A stretch of DNA of 64,000 bases, from NCBI RefSeq assembly GCF_018784445.1, contig NZ_WQOH01000004.1, forward strand, positions 62,001 through 126,000, in the 5' to 3' direction. Origin of the DNA: Gemmiger formicilis (GTDB lineage Bacteria > Bacillota > Clostridia > Oscillospirales > Ruminococcaceae). Positions 7,508-14,693 of this stretch are shown one piece after another (position 1 is the stretch's first letter; each line of letters opens with the position of its first letter). The position numbers and the translations under genes were made by a program. The notes beneath the pieces were generated by a model that made no database searches, was not told the origin of the DNA, and saw only the letters and a list, made by a program, of their open reading frames with translations.

Positions 7508-8536
7508 ATGAAGGTTCTGGTAACGGGTGCAGCCGGGTTTATCGGCGGTCAGCTCTGGCACAAGCTGTGGCAGCGCGGCGATGAGGTCGTGGGTATCGAC
7601 AACTTTTCCTACGGCAATCTGGACAACCTGAAGTTTGACGACCATGATTTCGGTGCCGAGGTGCGGAAGATGGATATCCGCGACAAGGCCGGGATGCTCC
7701 AGCTGTTTGAGGAAGAAAAGTTCGAGGTCGTGTACAACATTGCGGGCATTGCCCCCCTGCCGGACTGCCAGAGCGACCCTGTGCAGGCCATCGAGGTCAA
7801 TACGCTGGGCCTTGTGAACCTGCTGGAGGCAGGCCGCCGTACCGGCATCCGGCAGCTGGTGCAGGCCTCCACCAACGCTATGTATGAGAACGAGACTGAG
7901 TTCCCGACCGTGGAGTCGAAGTTCAACCCGCCGACGCTGATCTACCCCAACACGAAGTACTGCGGCGAGCGGTTTGCCCAGAGCTTTGCCGACACCTACG
8001 GCATGACCGTGACCTGCCTGCGCTTTGCCAATGTCTACGGCCCCCACATCGACTGCCTGCGCAAGCAGCCGCCGTTTGTGGGCTACATGATCCGCGAGCT
8101 GTACTATGACCGCACGCCGGAGTTCCACTCTGACGGCAACCAGCGCCGCGATTATATCTATGTCGATGACCTGATCGCGCTGGCGCTGCGCGTGGTGGAG
8201 CAGCCCCAGAAGGGCTTTGACGCGGTGAATGTCTCCAGCAACCGCAGCTATTCCGTTAAGGAGCTGTATGCCATTGCCAGCCGCCTGATGGACAAGAGCA
8301 TCGAGGCCAAGTACTGCCCGAGCAGCCATTATTGGGCCAAATATCCCGAGCTGTACGGCGGGGCCTACGGCATCAAGCCGGAGATCCTTGACCATGAGGT
8401 GAACAAGTTCAGCCAGTGCGACAACACCCACGCCCGCGAGGCCTACGGCTGGCAGCCGCAGGTGGACATCGAGACAGGCCTGAGCCGGGTCATCGAGGCA
8501 GAAACGAAGATGCTGGCGGAAAAAGATAAGAAATAA
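7508..8536 (+). CDS. NAD-dependent epimerase/dehydratase (extended SDR)
   Basis: The 342-residue protein has the N-terminal Rossmann motif VTGAAGFIG (residues 5-13) and the catalytic Tyr146-x3-Lys150 (YPNTK). It also has the DYIYVDDL and NVSSN motifs typical of UDP-glucose 4-epimerase and UDP-glucuronate epimerase relatives. It probably interconverts or dehydrates an NDP-sugar for the surface glycan; the substrate is not determinable. A strong AAGGAGG site precedes the ATG. The TAA stop lies inside the left terminal repeat of the MITE-like element at 8531-8743, so insertion may have trimmed or altered the last residues, which are lysine-rich (KMLAEKDKK). Confidence 0.88.
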   Translation: MKVLVTGAAGFIGGQLWHKLWQRGDEVVGIDNFSYGNLDNLKFDDHDFGAEVRKMDIRDKAGMLQLFEEEKFEVVYNIAGIAPLPDCQSDPVQAIEVNTLGLVNLLEAGRRTGIRQLVQASTNAMYENETEFPTVESKFNPPTLIYPNTKYCGERFAQSFADTYGMTVTCLRFANVYGPHIDCLRKQPPFVGYMIRELYYDRTPEFHSDGNQRRDYIYVDDLIALALRVVEQPQKGFDAVNVSSNRSYSVKELYAIASRLMDKSIEAKYCPSSHYWAKYPELYGGAYGIKPEILDHEVNKFSQCDNTHAREAYGWQPQVDIETGLSRVIEAETKMLAEKDKK

Positions 8537-8743
8537 TAGATAAAAGATAATAAAAGATGGGGAGTTTTGACCTGAAGGTCAAAACAAAATTGTAGGGGAG
8601 GATTCCATATCCGCCCGCGGCGTTGCCCAAAGCAGAATGGGCGCATATGGAATGCGCCCTTACGGTCGTAGAGAAATTTTGAAGCGGTGCGCCAGCACCG
8701 CGAACCACCATTTTTATTATCTATTATCTTTTATCTATTATTT
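8531..8743. mobile_element. MITE-like element with 22-bp perfect terminal inverted repeats
   Basis: The 22 bases at 8531-8552 (AT-rich, AAATAATAGATAAAAG then ATAATA) are the exact reverse complement of 8722-8743. Inside are a perfect 8-bp hairpin (TTTTGACC-TGAA-GGTCAAAA, 8565-8584), a GCGGTGC-GCCA-GCACCGC hairpin near 8684-8701, and a family B-like TGTAGGGG segment. There is no open frame for a transposase, so it would be mobilised in trans if at all. The AT-rich ends contrast sharply with the GC-rich surroundings. No clear target duplication was identified. Confidence 0.7.
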
Positions 8744-8758
8744 AAAAAGGAGCTTCTT

Positions 8759-9511
8759 ATGAGTAAGCTGCATTTGATTTTACCCATGGCCGGTCGGGGG
8801 AGCCGCTTTTTTGAAAACGGATTTGTCTGCCCGAAGCCATTGATTGAAATTAACGGAAAGCCGTTCTTTTACTGGGCGGCGCGCAGTATTGAGAAATATG
8901 TGGACTGCGCCGACATCACCTTTGTTGTGCTGCAGGAGCATATCCGCGACTTTGCGATTGACGAAAAGATCCGGACATACTGGCCTGAGGCGCGCATCAT
9001 TGCCCTGCCGGAGGTGACCGAGGGGGCGGCTGTCACGGCACTGAAGGGCTGCGAGGGCCTGCCCGACGGTGAGCCGATCCTTTTCAATGATTGCGACCAC
9101 CTGTTTATCTGCAGCGCGTTCAATGCGTTCTGCGAAAAGGGCCGCTTTGCCGATGGCCCTGCGGGGGCGCTGCTGACCTTTGAGAGCGATTCCCCGGCCT
9201 ACAGCTACCTGCAGTACGGCGCGGACGGCAATGTCTGCCATACGGTGGAAAAGCAGGTCGTCAGCCATGACGCCATCTGCGGCGCGTATTATTTTAAGGA
9301 TAAGCGCACCTACGCCGACGCCTGCGCCGAGTACCTAAAAAACTGCGAATACAAGGAGTTTTTTGTCTCCGGCATCTACAATGTGCTGGCGGCGCAGGGC
9401 GCAAAAATCGCGAGCTTTGCCTGCGACCTGCACCTGCCTTTCGGCACGCCGGACGAGTACCGCACCGCCGAAGCGCCTGAAAATCGCGCCGGGTTTGACG
9501 AGCTGGGGTGA
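8759..9511 (+). CDS. Sugar-phosphate nucleotidyltransferase (NTP_transferase family)
   Basis: The 250-residue product has the N-terminal pyrophosphorylase signature PMAGRGSRF (residues 9-17), a PKPLIEI lysine motif, and an NDCDH metal-site motif near residue 105. These enzymes activate a sugar- or polyol-1-phosphate to an NDP or CDP form. AAAAGGAG, just outside the MITE-like element, lies 7-8 bases before the ATG at 8759. The kinase-domain fusion and the HAD phosphatase downstream could give a kinase/phosphatase/nucleotidyltransferase set for one activated residue. The substrate is unknown. Confidence 0.82.
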   Translation: MSKLHLILPMAGRGSRFFENGFVCPKPLIEINGKPFFYWAARSIEKYVDCADITFVVLQEHIRDFAIDEKIRTYWPEARIIALPEVTEGAAVTALKGCEGLPDGEPILFNDCDHLFICSAFNAFCEKGRFADGPAGALLTFESDSPAYSYLQYGADGNVCHTVEKQVVSHDAICGAYYFKDKRTYADACAEYLKNCEYKEFFVSGIYNVLAAQGAKIASFACDLHLPFGTPDEYRTAEAPENRAGFDELG

Positions 9512-9513
9512 CA

Positions 9514-9609
9514 ATGAAAGTCTGCTGTCCGGTTGTGATCCTGCCTGCGGCGGGGATCATCTATGCGGTGATGAAAGATAAAAAGAAGCGGGAGAGGGTC
9601 ACGGACTGA
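9514..9609 (+). CDS. 31-residue putative small membrane peptide
   Basis: A 32-codon frame begins 2 bases after the nucleotidyltransferase stop, and its TGA overlaps the next ATG by one base. The product starts MKVCCPVVILPAAGIIYAVM, one short hydrophobic helix, followed by a very basic tail (KDKKKRERVTD). The tight packing favours real translation as a coupler or a small membrane partner of the next protein. It matches no family known to me. There is no separate strong ribosome site. Confidence 0.45.
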   Translation: MKVCCPVVILPAAGIIYAVMKDKKKRERVTD

Positions 9610-11552
9610 TGATCGGACTATATTTTGTGTTGGCACTGGCGCTGGTGCTGGTGGGCCATACCTTCCGTCTGCTGCGGTGGGAGCAGTTCATCCGCATTTA
9701 TGAGCGGCCGATGCGTGGGCGGATGCTGCGCGGTATGGCGGGCGGCTATGCGCTGAACTTTGTGCTGCCGTTCCATCTGGGCGATGTGTTCCGCGCGGTG
9801 TTCACCGGGCGGAGGATGAAGAGCGGCATCGGGTTCAGCCTGGCTACCGTCATTATGGACCGTTTTTTGGATGTGTGGTTCGTGGCGCTGGGGTTCATTG
9901 GTTTCTGGGCTGCTGGGTTTGGCGGCGAGGTCGTACACCGCGCGGCGCGGTATTACTTGGTGTTCTCGCTGGTGCTGGCCGTGGGGCTGGTGCTGGTGGT
10001 GCTGCTGCGCGACTGGCTGAAAAAAATCTGCCTGGCGTTCTGCGGTATCTTCAACGATACGCTGAAATTGGATGGCATGATGTTCTTTTGGAGCCTCATC
10101 AACACCTTCAAGGACCTGGGCCGCGTCAAGATCGGGCGGCTTGTGGTGAACACACTGGTCATGTGGGCGGCGTACCTGGGTTCCTATGGGGCGCTGGCGG
10201 CGGCGCTGACGGCGGCGGGTCAGCCGATGCAGCTGGTGGATGTGTTTGACCTGCTGTTTGGCCGCAACGCGGCGGATTTGGCGGCGCTGCTGCCCGGCGG
10301 GATGCTGGGCGGTGCGGCCCCGATGGTGCGCGGCCTGTTGGTGCTGTGGTCGGTACTGCCGCTGGTCATCATGTGGGCGGCGACGCTGCTGCCCGAAACG
10401 GTGCGCGGCGCAGTGAACCACGCTACCCAGGCGGCCCCGGTGGGGGAAAATTACTTAAATCTGCTGCCCCAGGCCGACGAGCACGACCGCGCGGCGTTTT
10501 TGAGCAAGTATTTCGGCCTGGAAAACAAGGATTATGTCAAGCGGTTCTTGCAGATGAACCGGGATATCACGATTTTGCAGGACTATTCGGCGGGATCCAA
10601 CGCCACGACGATGCTCTGCATGGACAAGGAAACGACGTTCTACCGCAAATATGCCTTTGGCAAGGACGGCGACAAGCTGGCTGAGCAGCTGGATTGGCTG
10701 CGGGCGCAGCAGAGCCGCCTGCCGCTGTGTGATATCCTGCGCAGCGGCGAGGACAACGGTTATTGCTGGTATGACATGACATACAGCCCGCAGGCGGTGG
10801 GTATGTTCCGCTACCTGCACTCCAACCCCGTGGCGAACAGCCAGCGCATTTTGCGGGAAGTACTGGATACGCTGGAAGAAAAGCTCTACAAGCCCACGGC
10901 CTGCCCGGCAGATGCGGAAAAAATTGAGCGGTACATCGAAACAAAAGTGGACGGAAACCTGAAAAAACTGCACGACGATCGCGCCCTGCGGGAATTGATG
11001 GGGTATAGCACGCTGCGCATCAACGGCACGACCTACCGCAACCTGAACCAGCTGGGGTGGATGTTCGACCATGAGCGGCTGCGCAAGCTGTTTGCGGGGG
11101 ACCCGGTGGGCACCATCCACGGCGATTTGACCATTGAAAACATCATCTGCCGCACTGACACGGACGGATGGTACCTCATCGACCCGAACACTGGCAACTT
11201 GCACGAAAGTCCGTTCCTGGATTATGGCAAACTGCTGCAAAGCCTGCACGGCAGCTATGAGTTCATGATGAAAACACCCCGGGTGACGGTGCAGGATGAC
11301 CGCATCGACTTCCAGCTGACGCGGTCGGCGGCCTATGACGCGCTGCTGACGGCCATGCTGGACGACCTGAAAGCCCGCTACCCGCGGGAGCAGGTGGAGA
11401 GCATCCTGATGCACGAGGTTGTCCACTGGCTGCGGCTGATGCCCTACAAGCTGGCGAAGGACCGCAAACGCGCGCCGATGTTCTACGCCGGGCTGGTGAT
11501 GGTGGCCAACGATGTGGCCGATTTTGTACAGGGAGAGGGAAAACTATGCTGA
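9609..11552 (+). CDS. YbhN/LPG-synthase-TM-like membrane domain fused to an APH/choline-kinase-like domain
   Basis: The 647-residue protein has two parts. Residues 1-290 are polytopic and resemble the UPF0104/YbhN (lysylphosphatidylglycerol synthase membrane) family, with the conserved LNFVLPFHLGDVFRA loop and a LATVIMDRFLD motif. Residues about 300-647 are a protein-kinase-like phosphotransferase with the catalytic HGDLTIEN (His504-Asn511) and the metal-binding IDPN (Asp525). The second half resembles aminoglycoside/choline phosphotransferases found in capsule loci. The fusion suggests phosphorylation at the membrane of a lipid-linked or imported polyol or sugar. It overlaps the 31-residue ORF by one base and the HAD gene by 7 bases. 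The family calls are reasonable; the function is inferred. Confidence 0.7.
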   Translation: MIGLYFVLALALVLVGHTFRLLRWEQFIRIYERPMRGRMLRGMAGGYALNFVLPFHLGDVFRAVFTGRRMKSGIGFSLATVIMDRFLDVWFVALGFIGFWAAGFGGEVVHRAARYYLVFSLVLAVGLVLVVLLRDWLKKICLAFCGIFNDTLKLDGMMFFWSLINTFKDLGRVKIGRLVVNTLVMWAAYLGSYGALAAALTAAGQPMQLVDVFDLLFGRNAADLAALLPGGMLGGAAPMVRGLLVLWSVLPLVIMWAATLLPETVRGAVNHATQAAPVGENYLNLLPQADEHDRAAFLSKYFGLENKDYVKRFLQMNRDITILQDYSAGSNATTMLCMDKETTFYRKYAFGKDGDKLAEQLDWLRAQQSRLPLCDILRSGEDNGYCWYDMTYSPQAVGMFRYLHSNPVANSQRILREVLDTLEEKLYKPTACPADAEKIERYIETKVDGNLKKLHDDRALRELMGYSTLRINGTTYRNLNQLGWMFDHERLRKLFAGDPVGTIHGDLTIENIICRTDTDGWYLIDPNTGNLHESPFLDYGKLLQSLHGSYEFMMKTPRVTVQDDRIDFQLTRSAAYDALLTAMLDDLKARYPREQVESILMHEVVHWLRLMPYKLAKDRKRAPMFYAGLVMVANDVADFVQGEGKLC

Positions 11553-12103
11553 TCTGTGTGGACCTGGACGGCACGCTGCTGGACACCGTACCCGCCAACG
11601 CGGCGTCCTACCGCGCGGCACTGGAAGAGCTGGGCTTTACCGTGACCGATGAATACTACGCCGAGCGCTGCAACGGCGGGCACTACACGCGTTTTTTGCC
11701 GCCGCTGATGGGTGGTACACCCAGCACCGCCGATGTAGAGCGGGTACACGACCGCAAAAAGGCGCTGTACAGTGACTTTTTGGACGTGGTGCGGCCTAAT
11801 ACGGCGTTGATGGAGATACTGCGCACGATGCAGGCCGCCGGGCATGACCTGGCCTGTGTGACCACCGGAAGCAAGCAGAACGCCACCGAGGTGCTGGAGC
11901 ATTTCGGTGTGCGGGAACTGTTTGGGCTGATCGTGACCGGCGAGGACGTGGAAAAGCAGAAACCCGACCCTGAAGGATATTGCAAGGCGATGGCACATTT
12001 CCGCGTGACACCTGCCGAGACGATGATTTTTGAGGATTCGGGCATTGGGCTGGAAGCAGCCAAGGCCAGCGGAGCGACCGTATTTAGGGTGGAGCAGTTC
12101 TAA
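11546..12103 (+). CDS. HAD-superfamily phosphatase
   Basis: The 185-residue protein has all HAD motifs: DLDGTLLDT (motif I, from residue 6), TTGSKQ (motif II), a lysine in VEKQKPDP (motif III) and IFEDSGIG (motif IV). It belongs to the phosphoglycolate phosphatase / beta-phosphoglucomutase-like subgroup, with a helical cap between motifs I and II. It starts inside the end of the kinase fusion. By context it dephosphorylates a sugar- or polyol-phosphate intermediate of glycan precursor synthesis, as phosphatases do in heptose and similar pathways. It is the last gene of the polysaccharide operon. Confidence 0.85.
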   Translation: MLICVDLDGTLLDTVPANAASYRAALEELGFTVTDEYYAERCNGGHYTRFLPPLMGGTPSTADVERVHDRKKALYSDFLDVVRPNTALMEILRTMQAAGHDLACVTTGSKQNATEVLEHFGVRELFGLIVTGEDVEKQKPDPEGYCKAMAHFRVTPAETMIFEDSGIGLEAAKASGATVFRVEQF

Positions 12104-12119
12104 GGCAACACCGCACAAT

Positions 12120-12233
12120 TCCCGCCTTGCGGCTTAAGCACCGCTCCGGCGGCTGCGGAAAGGCCCGGCAAAGCCCCTCCGCTTTCGCTCGGTACCTCCC
12201 CTGGGGGGCGTCAAGGACGCCGCCACCTACAAC
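12120..12233. repeat. Degenerate GC-rich repeat (families A and B)
   Basis: This stretch contains CCTCCGCTTTCGCTCGGTACCTCCCC, a degenerate family A end. It is followed by the family B hairpin GGCGTCAAGGACGCC and the CACCTACAAC end. It lies between the convergent HAD and transketolase genes and contains no gene. Confidence 0.5.
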
Positions 12234-12272
12234 AAAAAACAGCCCTTGAGGAACTTATCCTCAAGGGCTGTT
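12234..12272 (-). terminator. Rho-independent terminator of the transketolase operon
   Basis: A perfect 15-bp stem (12238-12252 with 12258-12272) has a 5-base loop. On the minus strand it is followed by GTTTTTTG. It lies 17 bases past the transketolase C-subunit stop and may also stop plus-strand transcripts from the HAD gene, although the plus-strand U-tract is weak. Confidence 0.85.
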
Positions 12273-12288
12273 GGGTTATTTGGGGAAA

Positions 12289-13245
12289 TTACTTGTTTTC
12301 GGGGCGGACCATCTCGCGGATGACGTTGACGATGTTCTCGGCGGAGAGGCCGTAGTCACGCAGGACCTCGTTCGCGGGGCCGGAGTGGCCGAACTGATCC
12401 TGGACGCCGATGCGGCGCACGACGCAGGGCAGCTTCTCGCTGACAACAGCGCAGACAGCCTCGCCCAGGCCGCCGATGACGCTGTGCTCCTCGACGGTGA
12501 TGATGCGGCCGCACTCGCGGGCGGCGGTCAGGATGATCTCCTCATCGATGGGCTTGATGGTGGGCATATTGATGACGCGGACGTTCATGCCCTGGCGCTT
12601 GGCCAGCACGGCGGCGCGCAGTGCCTCGTTGGTCATCAGGCCGGTGGAAATGACGGCGATGTCGTAACCGTCGGTCAGCTTCTCGCCCTTGCCGATCTCG
12701 AACTCGTAGGTCTCCGGGTCATGGAAAACCGGCGTGGCCAGGCGGGAAAAGCGCAGGTAGACAGGGCCCTGGTAGTTGTAGGCGGCGATGACGGCGGCGC
12801 GGGCCTCGACATCGTCGGCCGGGCTGATGACGACCATTCCGGGGATGGAGCGCATCAGGGCGATATCCTCGCAGCACTGGTGGGAGGCGCCGTCCTCACC
12901 GACAGACAGGCCGGCGTGGGTGGCGGCAATCTTCACGTTCAGGTGCGGGTAGCCGATGGAGTTGCGAATCTGCTCAAAGCCGCGGCCCGCCACGAACATG
13001 GCGAAGCTGGAAACAAAGGGCACATAGCCCATCGTGGACATACCGGCGGCGACGCCCACCATGTTCTGCTCGGCAATGCCGCAGTCAAAGTGGCGCTCGG
13101 GGTAAGCCTTGCGGAAAATCTCGGTCTTGGTGGCGGCGGCCAGGTCGGCGTCAAAAACCACCAGATTGTCAGCGCCCTGCTGGGCCAGCTCTACCAGCGT
13201 ATTGCCGTAGCTGACGCGGGTAGCAATTTTCTTGATATCAGCCAT
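12289..13245 (-). CDS. Transketolase, C-terminal (pyrimidine-binding) subunit
   Basis: The 318-residue protein covers the Pyr and C-terminal domains of a split transketolase. It has FDADLAAATKT, the GIAEQNM motif with the glutamate that activates thiamine diphosphate, FVSSFAMF and a THAGLSVGEDGASHQ segment. With the N-terminal subunit it forms the non-oxidative pentose-phosphate enzyme moving C2 units between ketoses and aldoses. It overlaps the upstream subunit gene by 8 bases, implying coupled translation. The two-gene form is standard in Clostridia, so this is probably the housekeeping enzyme and not part of the glycan locus. Confidence 0.93.
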   Translation of the reverse strand: MADIKKIATRVSYGNTLVELAQQGADNLVVFDADLAAATKTEIFRKAYPERHFDCGIAEQNMVGVAAGMSTMGYVPFVSSFAMFVAGRGFEQIRNSIGYPHLNVKIAATHAGLSVGEDGASHQCCEDIALMRSIPGMVVISPADDVEARAAVIAAYNYQGPVYLRFSRLATPVFHDPETYEFEIGKGEKLTDGYDIAVISTGLMTNEALRAAVLAKRQGMNVRVINMPTIKPIDEEIILTAARECGRIITVEEHSVIGGLGEAVCAVVSEKLPCVVRRIGVQDQFGHSGPANEVLRDYGLSAENIVNVIREMVRPENK

Positions 13246-14107
13246 TGTTGAACTCGATCTCCTTTTCCAGCGAAGCGTGAGCGGCGCGCAGCTCAGTCAT
13301 TGCCTGTGCATATTCCTCGTCGTTGGGGGCTTTACCGTGCCAGTCAACGGCATTCTCCATGTAGCTGACGCCCAGACCTTTGGTGGTGCGCAGCAGGAAG
13401 CAGGTGGGTTTGCCGCTGCCGTGGGACAGGTCAAACATCTTAAAAGCCTGCTCCAAATCGGAAAAGGAATTGCCGTTGCAGACGATGGTGTTGAAGCCGA
13501 AGGCATCCATCTTCTTGTCCAGCGGCTCAGAGTTCATGACGTCGCGGGTCGCGCCGTCGATCTGCAGGCCGTTGACATCGACCATGATGCACAGGTTATC
13601 CAGCTTGTAGTGGTTGGCAAACATGAAAGCCTCCCAGCACTCGCCTTCCTCGATCTCGCCGTCACCCAGCAGGGTGTAGACGTTGATGTCGGAGCCGCTC
13701 TGCTTGGCGGCCAGCGCCATGCCGCAGGCGGCGGAAACGCCCTGGCCCAGGCTGCCGGTGCTCATATCGACGCCGGGCACGGTGTTCATGTTGGGGTGGC
13801 CCTGCAGATAGCTGTTGGAATGGCGCAGCGTGGGCAGGTCGGCGACCGGGAAGAAGCCGCGCTCCGCCAGCGTGGCATACAGGCCGGGGGCGCAGTGGCC
13901 CTTGCTCAGCACAAAACGATCCCGGTTGGGATCCTGGGGCTGTTCGGGGTCAATGCGCATTTCACGGAAATACAGGTAAGTAAGGACGTCCGCCGCGGAC
14001 AGGCTGCCGCCCGGATGACCGCACCCGGCACCGTGGGTGGCTTCGATCACACCCATGCGCACGCGGGTCGCAGTCAGTTTCAACTGCAGCGTTTCCAGTT
14101 TTGTCAT
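13238..14107 (-). CDS. Transketolase, N-terminal (PP-binding) subunit
   Basis: The 289-residue protein has GCGHPGGSLSAADVL near the N-terminus, LSKGHCAPGLY, and the thiamine-diphosphate motif GDGEIEEG followed by a VDVNGLQIDG segment. It is the first gene of a two-gene operon. A promoter with TATAAT lies at 14183-14210 and the leader contains a 7-bp hairpin (14143-14162). A GAGGAGC ribosome site precedes the ATG. Confidence 0.93.
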   Translation of the reverse strand: MTKLETLQLKLTATRVRMGVIEATHGAGCGHPGGSLSAADVLTYLYFREMRIDPEQPQDPNRDRFVLSKGHCAPGLYATLAERGFFPVADLPTLRHSNSYLQGHPNMNTVPGVDMSTGSLGQGVSAACGMALAAKQSGSDINVYTLLGDGEIEEGECWEAFMFANHYKLDNLCIMVDVNGLQIDGATRDVMNSEPLDKKMDAFGFNTIVCNGNSFSDLEQAFKMFDLSHGSGKPTCFLLRTTKGLGVSYMENAVDWHGKAPNDEEYAQAMTELRAAHASLEKEIEFNNG

Positions 14108-14182
14108 AGCTAAGCTCCTCCGGTCACTAATGCTGAAATTGGGCAGTATTGAGAGATACTGCTACACAATATACTACTATAT

Positions 14183-14210
14183 ATTATACACGTTTCGTAA
14201 AATCTCGCAA
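14183..14210 (-). promoter_or_regulatory. Promoter of the transketolase operon
   Basis: On the minus strand, TTGCGA (14210-14205) and TATAAT (14188-14183) are spaced by 16 bp. The transcript leader, about 70 bases, holds GCAGTAT-TGAGAG-ATACTGC (14143-14162), a small hairpin near the ribosome site. Confidence 0.7.
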
Positions 14211-14356
14211 CATTTTTTTACAAATTTCATGGAAAATCAGCCCCTTTGCATCCAAAGTGCAAAAAGTGAGGGACAGCAAAGCCTTTTGTTATGCGGCCTT
14301 TGTGCGTTGTGCCAAAAAATGGGGCGAATCGTACATAAACTACGGCGAAAAATACC

Positions 14357-14385
14357 TTGCGCCCGGCCGGATTTTATGGCATAAT
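14357..14385 (+). promoter_or_regulatory. Promoter of the 50-residue ORF
   Basis: TTGCGC (14357-14362) and CATAAT (14380-14385) are separated by 17 bp, about 80 bases before the start of the small gene. With the terminator at 14634-14676 they define a separate short transcript. Confidence 0.55.
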
Positions 14386-14465
14386 TGGGGTACAGCCGCG
14401 GTGCGGGACGCCATGATGTGGCACATCCGCCCGGCCCACACTACTATATCTGGGAGGGAAAGAGC

Positions 14466-14618
14466 GTGCCCAATGGAATTTATATCCAGACTGAGTACCA
14501 CGGCAAACTTATCCGCAAAATCGTCTGTAATGGGGACGAGCGCTGGTTTATCGGCTCCAACTGCGCCGTGACGTTTCTGTCTATGACAGACTGCATGGCT
14601 GCCATTGACCGTCTGTAA
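14466..14618 (+). CDS. 50-residue protein of unknown function
   Basis: GTG at 14466 lies 7-8 bases after GGGAGGG. The product is soluble and mixed in composition (VPNGIYIQTEYHG ... DERWFIGSNCAV ... MAAIDRL) with two cysteines. I do not recognise a family. It has its own promoter and a strong terminator, so it is a free-standing small gene. An upstream in-frame extension to 14385 exists, but it would begin inside the promoter. Confidence 0.6.
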   Translation: MPNGIYIQTEYHGKLIRKIVCNGDERWFIGSNCAVTFLSMTDCMAAIDRL

Positions 14619-14633
14619 GAAATTCTGAATGCA

Positions 14634-14676
14634 AGGCCGCACGCCGTCCCCCTGTGGGATGGGTGCGGTCTTTTTT
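14634..14676 (+). terminator. Rho-independent terminator
   Basis: GGCCGCAC... pairs with ...GGTGCGGTC across a C-rich/G-rich inner stem, followed by TTTTTT (14671-14676). It ends the 50-residue gene's transcript immediately before cardiolipin synthase. Confidence 0.8.
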
Positions 14677-14693
14677 GCTATTGAGGTGTGCTT

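Larger units (their letters stand above)
14108..14465. other. Intergenic region between transketolase and the 50-residue ORF
   Basis: This 358-bp gap carries back-to-back promoters (14183-14210 minus, 14357-14385 plus) and an AT-rich middle. No gene or strong hairpin was seen in it apart from the leader hairpin at 14143-14162. Confidence 0.6.

Noticed and set aside
14143-14162. Riboswitch in the transketolase leader
   Set aside because: Only a single 7-bp hairpin is present; no conserved aptamer (for example a THI box) was recognised.
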